From Bacteroidales bacterium UBA4243 (lineage in GTDB: Bacteria > Bacteroidota > Bacteroidia > Bacteroidales > F082), in NCBI GenBank assembly GCA_002396205.1, contig DGXB01000033.1, forward strand, positions 2,785-23,850: a stretch of 21,066 bases of DNA, given 5' to 3'. The notes beneath the pieces were generated by a model. That model was not told the origin of the DNA. It saw only the letters and a program-made list of their open reading frames with translations, and made no database searches. The translations under genes were made by a program, and so were the position numbers. How positions within the stretch are numbered: position 1 is the stretch's first letter; every line of letters starts with the position of its first letter. Below are positions 1-7,178 of the stretch, one piece after another.

Positions 1-429
1 GTGGAATTCCGCTTCCTGAATCTGGAGTTCTGCATCCGGGCAGACGGCGTCGAGATCTTCCGTGGTGAGCGTCTCGCCATTCAGGCACTTTTTCTCCAGG
101 ATGAACCGGTAGCACTTCTGGCCGGGATGCTTGCCGATAAAGTCGGCTATAAAGTCTAGGGCCTCCTGCTTGCCGTTGCAGGCAAAGCGTTCGCTCTCTG
201 CCGCGTAGGCGAATCCCACGGGCAAGGTGACATGCACATGGCTGTCGAAGATGCCGGGCATGATGAATTTGCCGCCCAGGTCGGTGACTTCTCCCTCATA
301 CGCCGAAAGGCCGGCCTCGTCGCCCACATAGACGAATTTGCCATCCTTCACCACAAGGGCGGTCGCTTGCAGATTATTCTTGTCCGCTGTGAAAATTTTT
401 GCGTTTTTAATGATTTGGTTTGCTTTCAT
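1..429 (-). CDS. Amidohydrolase, YtcJ-like (5' part only; gene runs off the left edge)
   Basis: The reverse strand reads open from an ATG at 429 to the window edge, giving 143 residues without a stop. The N-terminal part has the small beta-sandwich pattern of composite-domain amidohydrolases (residues 1-55, including VVKDGKFVYVGD), followed by MPGIFDSHVHV at 57-67. There D62-S-H64-V-H66 is the HxH metal-binding motif that opens the TIM barrel. Family knowledge: the amidohydrolase_3/YtcJ group consists of metal-dependent hydrolases of mostly unknown substrate. There is no signal peptide, so a cytosolic enzyme is expected. The gene lies 46 bp downstream of an AraC-type regulator in the same orientation, which suggests the regulator controls it. 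The remaining metal ligands are outside the window, so activity and substrate cannot be judged. Confidence 0.82.
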   Translation of the reverse strand, partial: MKANQIIKNAKIFTADKNNLQATALVVKDGKFVYVGDEAGLSAYEGEVTDLGGKFIMPGIFDSHVHVTLPVGFAYAAESERFACNGKQEALDFIADFIGKHPGQKCYRFILEKKCLNGETLTTEDLDAVCPDAELQIQEAEFH

Positions 430-475
430 ACTTGTTTGTTTTTCTTTTATTGTCGTCGTTCAAATATTCATTCGT

Positions 476-1408
476 TTAAATGTTATTGCGACAATTGTTA
501 TTGCGACAATTGCGCAAAAATAAACCATTTTCCTGCATCCTAATTGCTTCAAAAAACTCGAACCGAAGGTTTTGCACATTCCACGATGATTTTTGCAAAA
601 TCCACAAAAATTGCAGATTTTGAAACGCTTTTTTTGCAGATTTTGAAAATGTGACCCGTAACAATAGGTTATTTTGCGCTTTTTCCGTGTCACGCATCCA
701 AGCCGTCACGGTCTGTCCCATGCGTTGCTTGAAGGCGGCACTGAAGGTGCTATAGCTCCTAAAGCCGCTCTCGTTGGCTAATTGTTGGGCGGTGAAAGGT
801 CGCTGGGTGGCGACGGCTTCGTGATAGAGTTTAATGAAATGGCGGATGCGCAAGCCGTTGATATAGGCGTTGTAGGTTAGGCCTTGCTGGGTGAAGTGTT
901 GGCTAAGGTAGTAGTGGTTGGTGCCTATCGTGTGGGAGAGTTGTGAAAGGGTGAGGTCGTGCTGCAAGTAAAGTTGAGCGTCCTCACAATGACGCTCAAG
1001 CAACTGCCCGATGCCGGAGGGAAGGGCCATTGTCGCAATTTCTGGTTCAGCTGGCGTTTCCGTTGTGTCCGCTTCCTCAGTTGCCACGGCATCCAATTGT
1101 TGCAGTGTCTCTACCCGCCACAGCAGGAGGGCGATAAGTATGATCTTGGTTCCTTGTATAAGATACCCAATCGTCTTGTTGCCGTCATCGAACCAGTAGA
1201 TGAATAGGATGAACATGAAGCCGACCAACACCACGATGCTTTGCCATACCTCCTTGTTCTCCAAGTCGGCATAGTTGTCGCGTAGCCATTTTCTGTATTG
1301 CTTGACGGAAATTATCATGTAAAAGCAGCATGCAATGATAGCAGCTACAGCCACCCCGCCATAGAGCATGTAAAACAAGACATCTCCAAATACTTGATAT
1401 TGCATCAT
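476..1408 (-). CDS. AraC-family transcriptional regulator with N-terminal membrane segments
   Basis: A 310-residue protein starting at an ATG at 1408. The N terminus has hydrophobic stretches at about residues 9-35, 56-75 and 80-95, consistent with membrane helices. Residues ~130-245 form an AraC DNA-binding domain with two helix-turn-helix units (LTLSQLSHTIGTNHYYLSQHF and FTAQQLANESGFRSYSTFSAAFKQ), ending in the family-typical MGQTVTAWMRD. This layout (membrane segments, then a C-terminal AraC domain) is common in Bacteroidota. About 60 further residues follow (TEKAQNN... to CRNNI). They are rich in F, N, K and Q, unlike any domain I know, and are encoded by AT-rich DNA resembling an intergenic region with promoter and repeats. 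Readthrough caused by loss of an earlier stop is likely. The regulator probably controls the downstream amidohydrolase. Confidence 0.85.
   Translation of the reverse strand: MMQYQVFGDVLFYMLYGGVAVAAIIACCFYMIISVKQYRKWLRDNYADLENKEVWQSIVVLVGFMFILFIYWFDDGNKTIGYLIQGTKIILIALLLWRVETLQQLDAVATEEADTTETPAEPEIATMALPSGIGQLLERHCEDAQLYLQHDLTLSQLSHTIGTNHYYLSQHFTQQGLTYNAYINGLRIRHFIKLYHEAVATQRPFTAQQLANESGFRSYSTFSAAFKQRMGQTVTAWMRDTEKAQNNLLLRVTFSKSAKKAFQNLQFLWILQKSSWNVQNLRFEFFEAIRMQENGLFLRNCRNNNCRNNI
481..510. repeat. Perfect 15-bp tandem duplication
   Basis: The unit TGTTATTGCGACAAT occurs twice head to tail (481-495 and 496-510). It encodes the repeated RNN.CRNN end of the AraC protein. It also sits at the inferred transcription start and early leader of the amidohydrolase, so the copy number could alter either. 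Confidence 0.85.
515..522 (-). promoter_or_regulatory. Putative -7 element (TATTTTTG) for the amidohydrolase gene
   Basis: On the minus strand TATTTTTGC matches the Bacteroidota -7 consensus TAnnTTTG. Transcription would start near 508, leaving a leader of about 80 nt before the ATG at 429. It lies inside the C-terminal tail of the upstream AraC coding region. No clear -33 TTTG is seen at the usual spacing. Confidence 0.45.
611..648. repeat. Pair of direct 15-bp repeats, possible AraC-type operator
   Basis: TTGCAGATTTTGAAA occurs at 611-625 and again at 634-648, an offset of 23 bp or about two helical turns. AraC-family proteins commonly bind direct half-sites at roughly two-turn spacing. 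The pair lies about 90-130 bp upstream of the inferred amidohydrolase -7 element. The binding role is an inference. Confidence 0.5.
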
Positions 1409-1451
1409 GTCGGTTGCTCGATTTGATTGGTTTGTTTTGTCAAAATCCGCG

Positions 1452-1459
1452 CAAAAATA
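1452..1459 (-). promoter_or_regulatory. Putative -7 element for the AraC gene
   Basis: TATTTTTG on the minus strand, 44 bp upstream of the AraC ATG, matches TAnnTTTG. No convincing -33 element is visible. It is back to back with the rbfA promoter in the 172-bp divergent intergenic region. Confidence 0.4.
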
Positions 1460-1513
1460 ATCATTTTTAAGGTTTCTCTGCCGCTTTTTCCAATCAATTT
1501 CAAAAGAAATGCC

Positions 1514-1521
1514 TATTTTTG
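1514..1521 (+). promoter_or_regulatory. Putative -7 element for rbfA
   Basis: TATTTTTG followed by C matches the Bacteroidota -7 consensus. The ensuing ~50-nt leader is almost pure A/T (TTTGAATTTTAAAT at 1536-1549) and resembles the leader of rocD. Confidence 0.5.
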
Positions 1522-1580
1522 CATCCTCATAAATTTTTGAATTTTAAATCTTTAAATTTTGAATCTTTGAATTTGGTATT

Positions 1581-1925
1581 ATGGACGGCAAAAGACTAGA
1601 AAGAGTAAACCGACTGATACAAAAGGAATTGGGCGATATTTTCCAGAAGGAACTGAAGCCCAAAGTGCCGATGCTGATGATTACGGTGACGCATGTGCGC
1701 GTCACTTCCGACTTGGGCTATGCCAATGTCTACCTGAGCGTTTTCGGCGTCGACGACAAGAAAAAGGTGGTCGAGGAAGTGGCGCAAAACGGCAAGGCCA
1801 TCCGTGGCTTGCTCGGCAACCGCGTGCGCCATCAGATGCGCATCGTGCCTGAACTGCGTTTCTTCGAGGACGACTCGCTCGACTATATCGAAAACATCGA
1901 CAACCTGCTGCATTCCGACAATTGA
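1581..1925 (+). CDS. rbfA: Ribosome-binding factor A
   Basis: This 114-residue protein matches RbfA over its full length: an N-terminal KRLERVNRLIQKELGDIF helix, a KH-like core with MITVTHVRVTSDLGYANVYLSV (~residues 34-55) and a C-terminal LRFFEDDSLDYIENIDNLL. RbfA is a cytosolic maturation factor for the 30S subunit that binds near helix 1 of 16S rRNA and is needed in cold growth. Its length is normal for the family. The stop codon overlaps the TTG start of the next gene (TTGA), so the two are probably translationally coupled. The ATG at 1581 follows an AT-rich leader with no obvious Shine-Dalgarno, which is usual in this phylum. Confidence 0.95.
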   Translation: MDGKRLERVNRLIQKELGDIFQKELKPKVPMLMITVTHVRVTSDLGYANVYLSVFGVDDKKKVVEEVAQNGKAIRGLLGNRVRHQMRIVPELRFFEDDSLDYIENIDNLLHSDN

Positions 1926-3172
1926 GACTCCCGCTCTTCATAGCAAACCGTTACCTGCTGGCCAAGAAGAGCCACAACCTCATTAATATCATCACTTGGA
2001 TTTCCATTTTGGGTATTAGTGTGGGCTCGTTTGCGCTCATTGTGGTGCTCTCGGCCTTCAATGGCTTGGAAAAGGTGATTTCGTCGATGAATAACCGCCT
2101 CACGCCCGACTTGCAAATCGCGCCCGCGAAAGGCAAAACCATCGATCTGACGGCTTTTCCCATGGGGAAAATGCAAGACATCCAAGGCGTTGAATATGTG
2201 ATTCCTACCATTATCGAAGACGCGCTTTTTCGTGCCAACGACAAGCAGCATATCGGGCAGGTAAAGGGCGTTGGCCTTGAATATCAAGACATTGGGCGAT
2301 TCAATGAAATCATCTTTGGCGGTGGCGGTCTCCAACTTGCCGATGACGAAGAGCGTAGCTTCGCCGTGCCGGGAGCGGGCGTGGCCTGGTATCTCGGCAT
2401 CAACGCCTACAACCCCTACGCGATGGTGCGCGTCTACGTGCCCAAACGCGGCAATGCCTCGCTGATGAGCCTCGAAAACAGCTTCAATTCTGACGTCTTG
2501 ACCATTCGCAGCGTGTTCTCCACCGAACAGGAACAGGACGAAAAGTTGGTGCTCGTGCCTTTCGACTGGCTCTCCGAACTGCTTGAATATGAGAACAAAG
2601 CGAACAATGTGGAGTTGTTTCTCGCGCCAAACGCGGATATTAATAAGGTGAAAAAGTCGGTGACGAACTTGATAGGGGAAGACTTCACCGTGAAAAACCA
2701 GCAGGAGCAGCAAGAGACGCTTTACCGCATCATGCGCTCCGAGAAGTGGGCGGTCTATGTCATCCTCACTTTCATCCTGATTTTGGCCACCTTCAATGTG
2801 GTAGGCTCGCTCTCCATGTTGATGATCGATAAGCGCAAGGACACCGAAATCCTGAAGGCGATGGGTGCCGACAACCGCTTGATTCACAAAATCTTCATGA
2901 ACGAAGGCTTGCTGATTTCGGTGGCGGGTGGCATCATCGGGTTGCTGTTGGGCATCATCGTGGTGTTGCTGCAACAGAAGTTCGGTTTCGTGAAGTTTGG
3001 CACGGGAGGCGGCAATTATGTCGTGGATGCCTATCCCGTTTTGCTGAAAATGAAAGATGTCTTGCTGATTTTCGCCACGATTTTGGTGGTGGGTTGCACT
3101 TCGGCCTTCCTTACGGTGCGCCACGCGATGCGCAAGTCGGCGACTCAGAAATCAAGGTTGAACGACAGGTAG
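1922..3172 (+). CDS. FtsX-like ABC transporter permease (LolC/LolE type)
   Basis: A 416-residue inner-membrane protein opening with FIANRYLLAKKSHNLINIIT, the typical start of LolC/E-family permeases. One membrane helix at ~22-45 is followed by a ~230-residue periplasmic MacB-PCD-like domain. Three helices follow at ~277-300, 330-352 and 378-400, the FtsX domain. Family role: with a LolD-type ATPase, such permeases extract lipoproteins from the inner membrane and pass them to a periplasmic carrier. No ATPase gene is in this window, so the substrate remains inferred. Homology begins at the first residues, so the start must be the TTG at 1922, overlapping the rbfA stop as TTGA. The 3' end overlaps the convergent gene by 28 bp. 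Confidence 0.9.
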   Translation: MRLPLFIANRYLLAKKSHNLINIITWISILGISVGSFALIVVLSAFNGLEKVISSMNNRLTPDLQIAPAKGKTIDLTAFPMGKMQDIQGVEYVIPTIIEDALFRANDKQHIGQVKGVGLEYQDIGRFNEIIFGGGGLQLADDEERSFAVPGAGVAWYLGINAYNPYAMVRVYVPKRGNASLMSLENSFNSDVLTIRSVFSTEQEQDEKLVLVPFDWLSELLEYENKANNVELFLAPNADINKVKKSVTNLIGEDFTVKNQQEQQETLYRIMRSEKWAVYVILTFILILATFNVVGSLSMLMIDKRKDTEILKAMGADNRLIHKIFMNEGLLISVAGGIIGLLLGIIVVLLQQKFGFVKFGTGGGNYVVDAYPVLLKMKDVLLIFATILVVGCTSAFLTVRHAMRKSATQKSRLNDR

Positions 3173-6100
3173 AATCGCGGTTTCTTGGCAATTTGCCCGT
3201 CTTGTATGCCCCAAGCCACGTCCCCTCTGACGAAATAGCCTAAGATGCTGGTGCGCAGCCCGAAACCGATGCCGCCCACCAAGGGTTCTTTCATCTCCGT
3301 CACGGTGATGTCCAAGTTGCCGTCGCTGATGTGGGTGTTGTAGAGCGAGTTGCTTGGGTCGTAAGGGTTCCAGCCCGTCCAGGCGGTGCCGATGTCGCCG
3401 AAGGCCACAATCTGGAAGTCGCGGATGAATTTCAGGTTGATGGGCCGATTCATGAAATAGCTGAACACGGGGAAGCGCAGCTCGCTGTTCAGGACGACGA
3501 AGTTGTTGCCGTTGCGGATGTTTTGGCTGAAGCCGCGCATGTTGGTGGCAAGGGTCTGATAGGCAAAGTTTTGTGTGTAGTCGACTGGTGCGCCTTGGTC
3601 GAATCGGGCCAGAATCCAGTTGTCGACACCGCCCATGTAGTAGATGAGCTTTTGTTGCCCAAACGAGCTGCTGCCCGCGATGCGGTTGGCCCAGATGAAG
3701 TTGCGGCTGATGCGGGTGTAGTGGCGATAGTCGAAGCCTACGACCACCATGTTGTTGGTGTTCAAGGCAATGCGTTGGTAGTATTCTGCAAACACCTTGC
3801 CTCGTGCCCCGACGCGAAGGTTGGTCCCGATTTTCTTGGAGTTGTCGTAAACGAGTTCGGCACGCACGCCCCCCCAGTTCTCGTAGCGGTCCTTGTCGGC
3901 CAAGCTGTAGTCGTCGATGGCCAAGTTGACCTTGTGGTCGAGGCGGTAAATGGCTGTGCCTCTAAGGCTTAGTATCTCGCTAAAGGGATAGCTCAACATG
4001 TAGAACGCCTCGTTGGTGAAGGTTCGGTAATAGTAGCTCGAATAGTCGTCGGTCACATAACGGTGCAGCGTGATGCTCTTGTCGAGGCGCTTGCTGTAGT
4101 CGCTGAAACGCAGCATGTATTCGTTGTTGGTGAGGCTGGTGTTGAGCTTTACACCGAGTTCTATCTTGTAGTCTTCCATCAGGTCGTTCATCTTGGTGCC
4201 AAAGAAGATGTTGAAGCCCGAGTTGAGGTAGATGGGCGCAATGCCTCCCGTGAACGGCTGGTAGCTGTAGTTCATGTTGGTGAAGTCGATTTGGCTCATC
4301 AGCTGGTCGGCGAAGAGTTCCACATAGTAGTTGTTGGGCCGCTGGATGGTGTCTCTCTTTTGGGGTTTCTTTGGCCCCGTGGCCTCGCGTTGCGCTAACA
4401 ATGCCGTGTCGGTCCCCAACGGTCCGTTGGCTTGCCGTTTGCGTCGCGAATAGCGGTAACTGCTCGAAAAACGGTGCTTCGAGACGGAGCTGGCCATCGT
4501 GTCTTTTTTCTTCTCGACGAGTTCGGCGATCAGGCGTTTTTGCGCATAGGGACTCAATTGGCTGAGGTGCTCTTCGTGGCCGCGCAGGATGGGCGACATG
4601 AAGAATTTCTCGCCCTTTTGGTCGGCCATCAGCATCGCGGCTTTGTGGTCGCGGGGCTGGTAACTGTAGTCGATGATGTTGGTGGAATAGTCCGTAAGTT
4701 GCTCTTTCTTGCCGAAATAGCGATAATGCACTATGGTGTCGATGTGGCTGATGGCACTGTCGAATCGGATTTGGTAGAGGTTATAGTAGCCGCTCGTGTC
4801 GTTCAGGTAGAGCAGGCTGCCGTCTTTCAGTGGCTCGGGCAGGATGTTGTTCGAGTAGCGTTGTTGGGTGAGGTTTTGCAAAACCACACCTTTATTAATA
4901 TAGTTGTAGGCGTATAAGTCGAATTGCTTGTTCTGGAAGCCGATTTTGTCGTCTGTCTTCAAGGTGTCGTTGTCGCGGTTCGAGCTGAACACAATTTGCC
5001 GGTCGTCGAAGGTGAACACGGGGTTGAGGTCGGTGTGATAGTCGTTGGTGATTTGCTCCAACGTGTTGGAAAACAGGTTGTAGACATAGATGTCGGGCTT
5101 GCCCATGCGGGTGGCGGCCAGCACGATCTTGCGGCTCTTGTGGGCGTAAGAGAATGAGCTTACCTTTTGGAAATCAAAAAGATAGGTACAGGCTTTCTTG
5201 CCCGAGTTGATGTCAAGGTTGTAGAGTTGGATCTTGCCCTTTTCTTCGAGAATGAAGGAGAGGATTTCGCCGTTGGGGTGCCATGCCAGGAGCGGGAACG
5301 AGGTGTCGACGTTTTCATCCGAGCGGTAGCCCGCGCTGAAGAGTTGCTGCCGTTTGCCGCTTTGCAGGTCTTCGAGCCAAAGCCGTATCTTGCCCTCGTC
5401 GTTGCTGACGTAGGCGATCATCTTTCCGTTGGGGCTGATGGTGGGCTGCGTGAAGGTGCGGTATTTCCTGTATCTCAGCTTCATCACGTCGGTGGGCAGG
5501 TTGACTAAGACGGTTTCATACCGTGCCTTGTAGAAATCGTACCATTCTTCAACCAAGTCGTTGTATTCCTTGCCGGTGACGTAGCGAAGGGCCTTCCTGA
5601 CGTTTTGTGTGTTTTCGGCCAAGGTCAGGATGTCGTTGAACGACTTGCTGCCGTATTTCTCGTCGATGAAGTTCCAAAACGAATAACCGGCGATCCGTGC
5701 GTCATCATCGCGCAAATGGTTGATTTTTTTGTAGTTGCCCGATGTTATTCCGCGCTGCAGTTGTGCTTCCTTTTGGCAATCCCAGTTGCCGGCGATGTAG
5801 GCAACGAGGCCGTCCTGGAACCACTGTGGGATGTTGTAGCGATACGAACTGCGGATTTGCGACCCGATGCTGATGCCGTTCATCACTTGGTTGAAGAGCA
5901 GTCGCGCAATGCCTTCGCGGATTTGGGCTTCAAAGTGGGTGAAGTCGCCGTCGAAATAAAGGATTACTTTCGACCCGATAATCTTGGTGATGCCGCCCGT
6001 GTTGCCGTTTTCCTCTTCCTCAAGGTCGATGTTGCTCTGCTTGAAGTCGGCTTTGCTGTTGAACACGATAAACTGGATTTTCTTCCCGAAGCGGCTGTTG

Positions 6101-6357
6101 AGGCGTGTCTCAAGGCGCGGAATCTGGTCTTTGGCATAGGCTTGGGCATATTTGGCTAAATCGTCACCGCCTTGGTAGAAATACACGTCGAAGTTGTCGT
6201 TCATGTAGTACGACCAATGGAAGTCGCCCCACTGCACACGATTCTTCCCGAAAGACATGTTCATGCCGTTGTAGAACTGGGCATGAGCCATCGGCGCCAT
6301 TGCGAGGAGCAAGGCAAATACCATAAGCCTGATAGTGTTTTTCCCCTTCGGGTTCAT
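3145..6357 (-). CDS. TolB-like propeller fused to an outer-membrane barrel, with degenerate peptidase-MA-like N domain
   Basis: About 1070 residues. A signal peptide (MNPKGKNTIRL... cleaved near AHAQ) is followed by a region resembling gluzincin peptidase-MA domains. It has IPQWFQDGLVAYIAG (about 176-190) but REGIARLL (about 147-154) where an active enzyme would carry HExxH, so it is probably catalytically dead. Residues ~295-470 contain PD40/WD40-like blades (TISPNGKMIAYVSND, WHPNGEILSF, TFDDRQIVFSSNRD). The last ~380 residues are Tyr/Asn-rich strands ending in FYLSFNLDF, with the terminal Phe typical of outer-membrane beta-barrels of the Omp85/surface-antigen type. Start: an ATG at 6387 would extend the protein by 10 residues, but the -7 element at 6375-6382 lies inside that extension, so 6357 is preferred. 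Function is unknown; a periplasm/outer-membrane assembly or scaffold role is an inference. Confidence 0.85.
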   Translation of the reverse strand: MNPKGKNTIRLMVFALLLAMAPMAHAQFYNGMNMSFGKNRVQWGDFHWSYYMNDNFDVYFYQGGDDLAKYAQAYAKDQIPRLETRLNSRFGKKIQFIVFNSKADFKQSNIDLEEEENGNTGGITKIIGSKVILYFDGDFTHFEAQIREGIARLLFNQVMNGISIGSQIRSSYRYNIPQWFQDGLVAYIAGNWDCQKEAQLQRGITSGNYKKINHLRDDDARIAGYSFWNFIDEKYGSKSFNDILTLAENTQNVRKALRYVTGKEYNDLVEEWYDFYKARYETVLVNLPTDVMKLRYRKYRTFTQPTISPNGKMIAYVSNDEGKIRLWLEDLQSGKRQQLFSAGYRSDENVDTSFPLLAWHPNGEILSFILEEKGKIQLYNLDINSGKKACTYLFDFQKVSSFSYAHKSRKIVLAATRMGKPDIYVYNLFSNTLEQITNDYHTDLNPVFTFDDRQIVFSSNRDNDTLKTDDKIGFQNKQFDLYAYNYINKGVVLQNLTQQRYSNNILPEPLKDGSLLYLNDTSGYYNLYQIRFDSAISHIDTIVHYRYFGKKEQLTDYSTNIIDYSYQPRDHKAAMLMADQKGEKFFMSPILRGHEEHLSQLSPYAQKRLIAELVEKKKDTMASSVSKHRFSSSYRYSRRKRQANGPLGTDTALLAQREATGPKKPQKRDTIQRPNNYYVELFADQLMSQIDFTNMNYSYQPFTGGIAPIYLNSGFNIFFGTKMNDLMEDYKIELGVKLNTSLTNNEYMLRFSDYSKRLDKSITLHRYVTDDYSSYYYRTFTNEAFYMLSYPFSEILSLRGTAIYRLDHKVNLAIDDYSLADKDRYENWGGVRAELVYDNSKKIGTNLRVGARGKVFAEYYQRIALNTNNMVVVGFDYRHYTRISRNFIWANRIAGSSSFGQQKLIYYMGGVDNWILARFDQGAPVDYTQNFAYQTLATNMRGFSQNIRNGNNFVVLNSELRFPVFSYFMNRPINLKFIRDFQIVAFGDIGTAWTGWNPYDPSNSLYNTHISDGNLDITVTEMKEPLVGGIGFGLRTSILGYFVRGDVAWGIQDGQIAKKPRFYLSFNLDF

Positions 6358-6374
6358 TCTGTAAAATTTGGCTA

Positions 6375-6382
6375 CAAAGGTA
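6375..6382 (-). promoter_or_regulatory. Putative -7 element for the TolB-like/barrel gene; decides its start codon
   Basis: TACCTTTG on the minus strand matches TAnnTTTG, 18 bp upstream of the ATG at 6357. The upstream in-frame ATG at 6387 lies before this element and would not be on the transcript. Confidence 0.5.
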
Positions 6383-6434
6383 GGCATTTTTTGGCAGTTT
6401 GCAGTTTTTTGATGGCCAAATCTTTCTATGGCCC

Positions 6435-6465
6435 TTGTGGGGATAAAATATTATCCCTACTTTTG
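6435..6465 (+). promoter_or_regulatory. Promoter with palindromic operator for the DUF4160/DUF2442 pair
   Basis: A TTG at 6435-6437 is followed after 20 bp by TACTTTTG (6458-6465), a well-spaced Bacteroidota -33/-7 pair. Between them lies a perfect inverted repeat, GGGATAA-AATA-TTATCCC (6440-6457), which fills the spacer. A repressor bound there would block the promoter. The HTH protein encoded second in this operon is the obvious candidate (inference). Confidence 0.6.
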
Positions 6466-6485
6466 CCGAGCTAAATGTACTAATT

Positions 6486-6728
6486 ATGCCAACTGTGTTT
6501 GAGATATTCGGTCTTCGCTTCTTCTTTTTTTCAGAAGACCATGCGCCCGTGCATGTTCATGTAGTGAAAGGCGATGACGAGGCTAAGATTGCCATTGATC
6601 CAGAGATTCAAGTGGTTTACAACCATGGTCTGAAGGCTCAAGATTTGAAACGGGCATTGAAACTCGTGAAAATGTATAAAAACGAGATTGTTGAAGTTTG
6701 GAATCAATATCATGATGAAAATGACTGA
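6486..6728 (+). CDS. DUF4160 protein, putative toxin-like partner
   Basis: An 80-residue protein matching the DUF4160 pattern: MPTVFEIFGLRFFFFSEDHAPVHVHV, with the conserved DHxPxHxH stretch at residues 18-25, and a C-terminal helix LKRALKLVKMYKNEIVEVWNQ. Biochemical function is not established. The family is repeatedly found next to DUF2442 proteins in two-gene modules that look like toxin-antitoxin pairs. Here the stop lies inside the start region of the DUF2442-HTH gene (17-bp overlap from 6712 to 6728), implying coupled translation. The ATG is 20 bp after a well-formed -7 element, so the transcript leader is very short. Which member, if either, is toxic cannot be read from sequence. Confidence 0.85.
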   Translation: MPTVFEIFGLRFFFFSEDHAPVHVHVVKGDDEAKIAIDPEIQVVYNHGLKAQDLKRALKLVKMYKNEIVEVWNQYHDEND

Positions 6729-7146
6729 AAGCGAAACGATTGTAAAAGTTTGGTTTGAAGGCGATAGGATATTCATCCTTTCAAGCGAAGGCAAGGAATA
6801 CAGCCGCCCTTTGGAGGCTTTCCCGTTATTGAAAGAAGCATCTGAAAATGAACGCAATGATGTGTCCATCGTGCTCCATGGAACGGCTTTGCGTTGGAAA
6901 CACCTTGACGAAGACATCCATATTTCGAGTTTCTACCAAACCGAAGAACCTAATGAATTTAACGAAGTGGCCGCCATTTTTCGGCAGTTTCCGCAACTTA
7001 ACGTCTCGGAAGTGGCTCGCAGCATGGGCATCAACAAGAGTTTGCTCTCGAAATACATTTATGGTATTAAAAAGCCTAGCCCCAAAAGGATGATGCAAAT
7101 CAAGGAAGTGTTGCATGTTTTGGGACAACGACTTGTGGCAGTATGA
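6712..7146 (+). CDS. DUF2442 protein with C-terminal XRE-like HTH, putative antitoxin/autorepressor
   Basis: A 144-residue protein. Residues ~5-75 fit DUF2442 (TIVKVWFEGDRIFILSSEGKEYSRPLEAFP, then LHGTALRWKHLDEDIHISSF). Residues ~90-140 are a helix-turn-helix: FRQFPQLNVSEVARSMGINK, then SLLSKYIYGIKKPSPKRMMQIKEVL. A start at the ATG at 6712 is chosen. An upstream in-frame TTG at 6688 would lie deep inside DUF4160, and alternative ATGs at 6715 and 6721 are also possible. The combination of a DNA-binding domain and a palindrome in the operon promoter supports autoregulation (inference). The pair is compact, has its own promoter, and sits between unrelated housekeeping genes, as transferable TA-like modules often do. 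Confidence 0.85.
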   Translation: MMKMTESETIVKVWFEGDRIFILSSEGKEYSRPLEAFPLLKEASENERNDVSIVLHGTALRWKHLDEDIHISSFYQTEEPNEFNEVAAIFRQFPQLNVSEVARSMGINKSLLSKYIYGIKKPSPKRMMQIKEVLHVLGQRLVAV

Positions 7147-7164
7147 TATAAATCATTATTTTTG
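7133..7164 (+). promoter_or_regulatory. Promoter for the MBL-fold/TPR operon
   Basis: TTG at 7133-7135 and TATTTTTG at 7157-7164 are separated by 21 bp. The -33 element lies in the last codons of the DUF2442-HTH gene. The ATG at 7179 is only 14 bp past the -7 box, so the leader is very short. Confidence 0.5.
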
Positions 7165-7178
7165 CAAAAATTTGAATT

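Noticed and set aside
1883..3124. Long open frame on the minus strand
   Set aside because: It is antisense to the permease, His/Gln-rich with no domain pattern, and a by-product of codon bias in the true gene.
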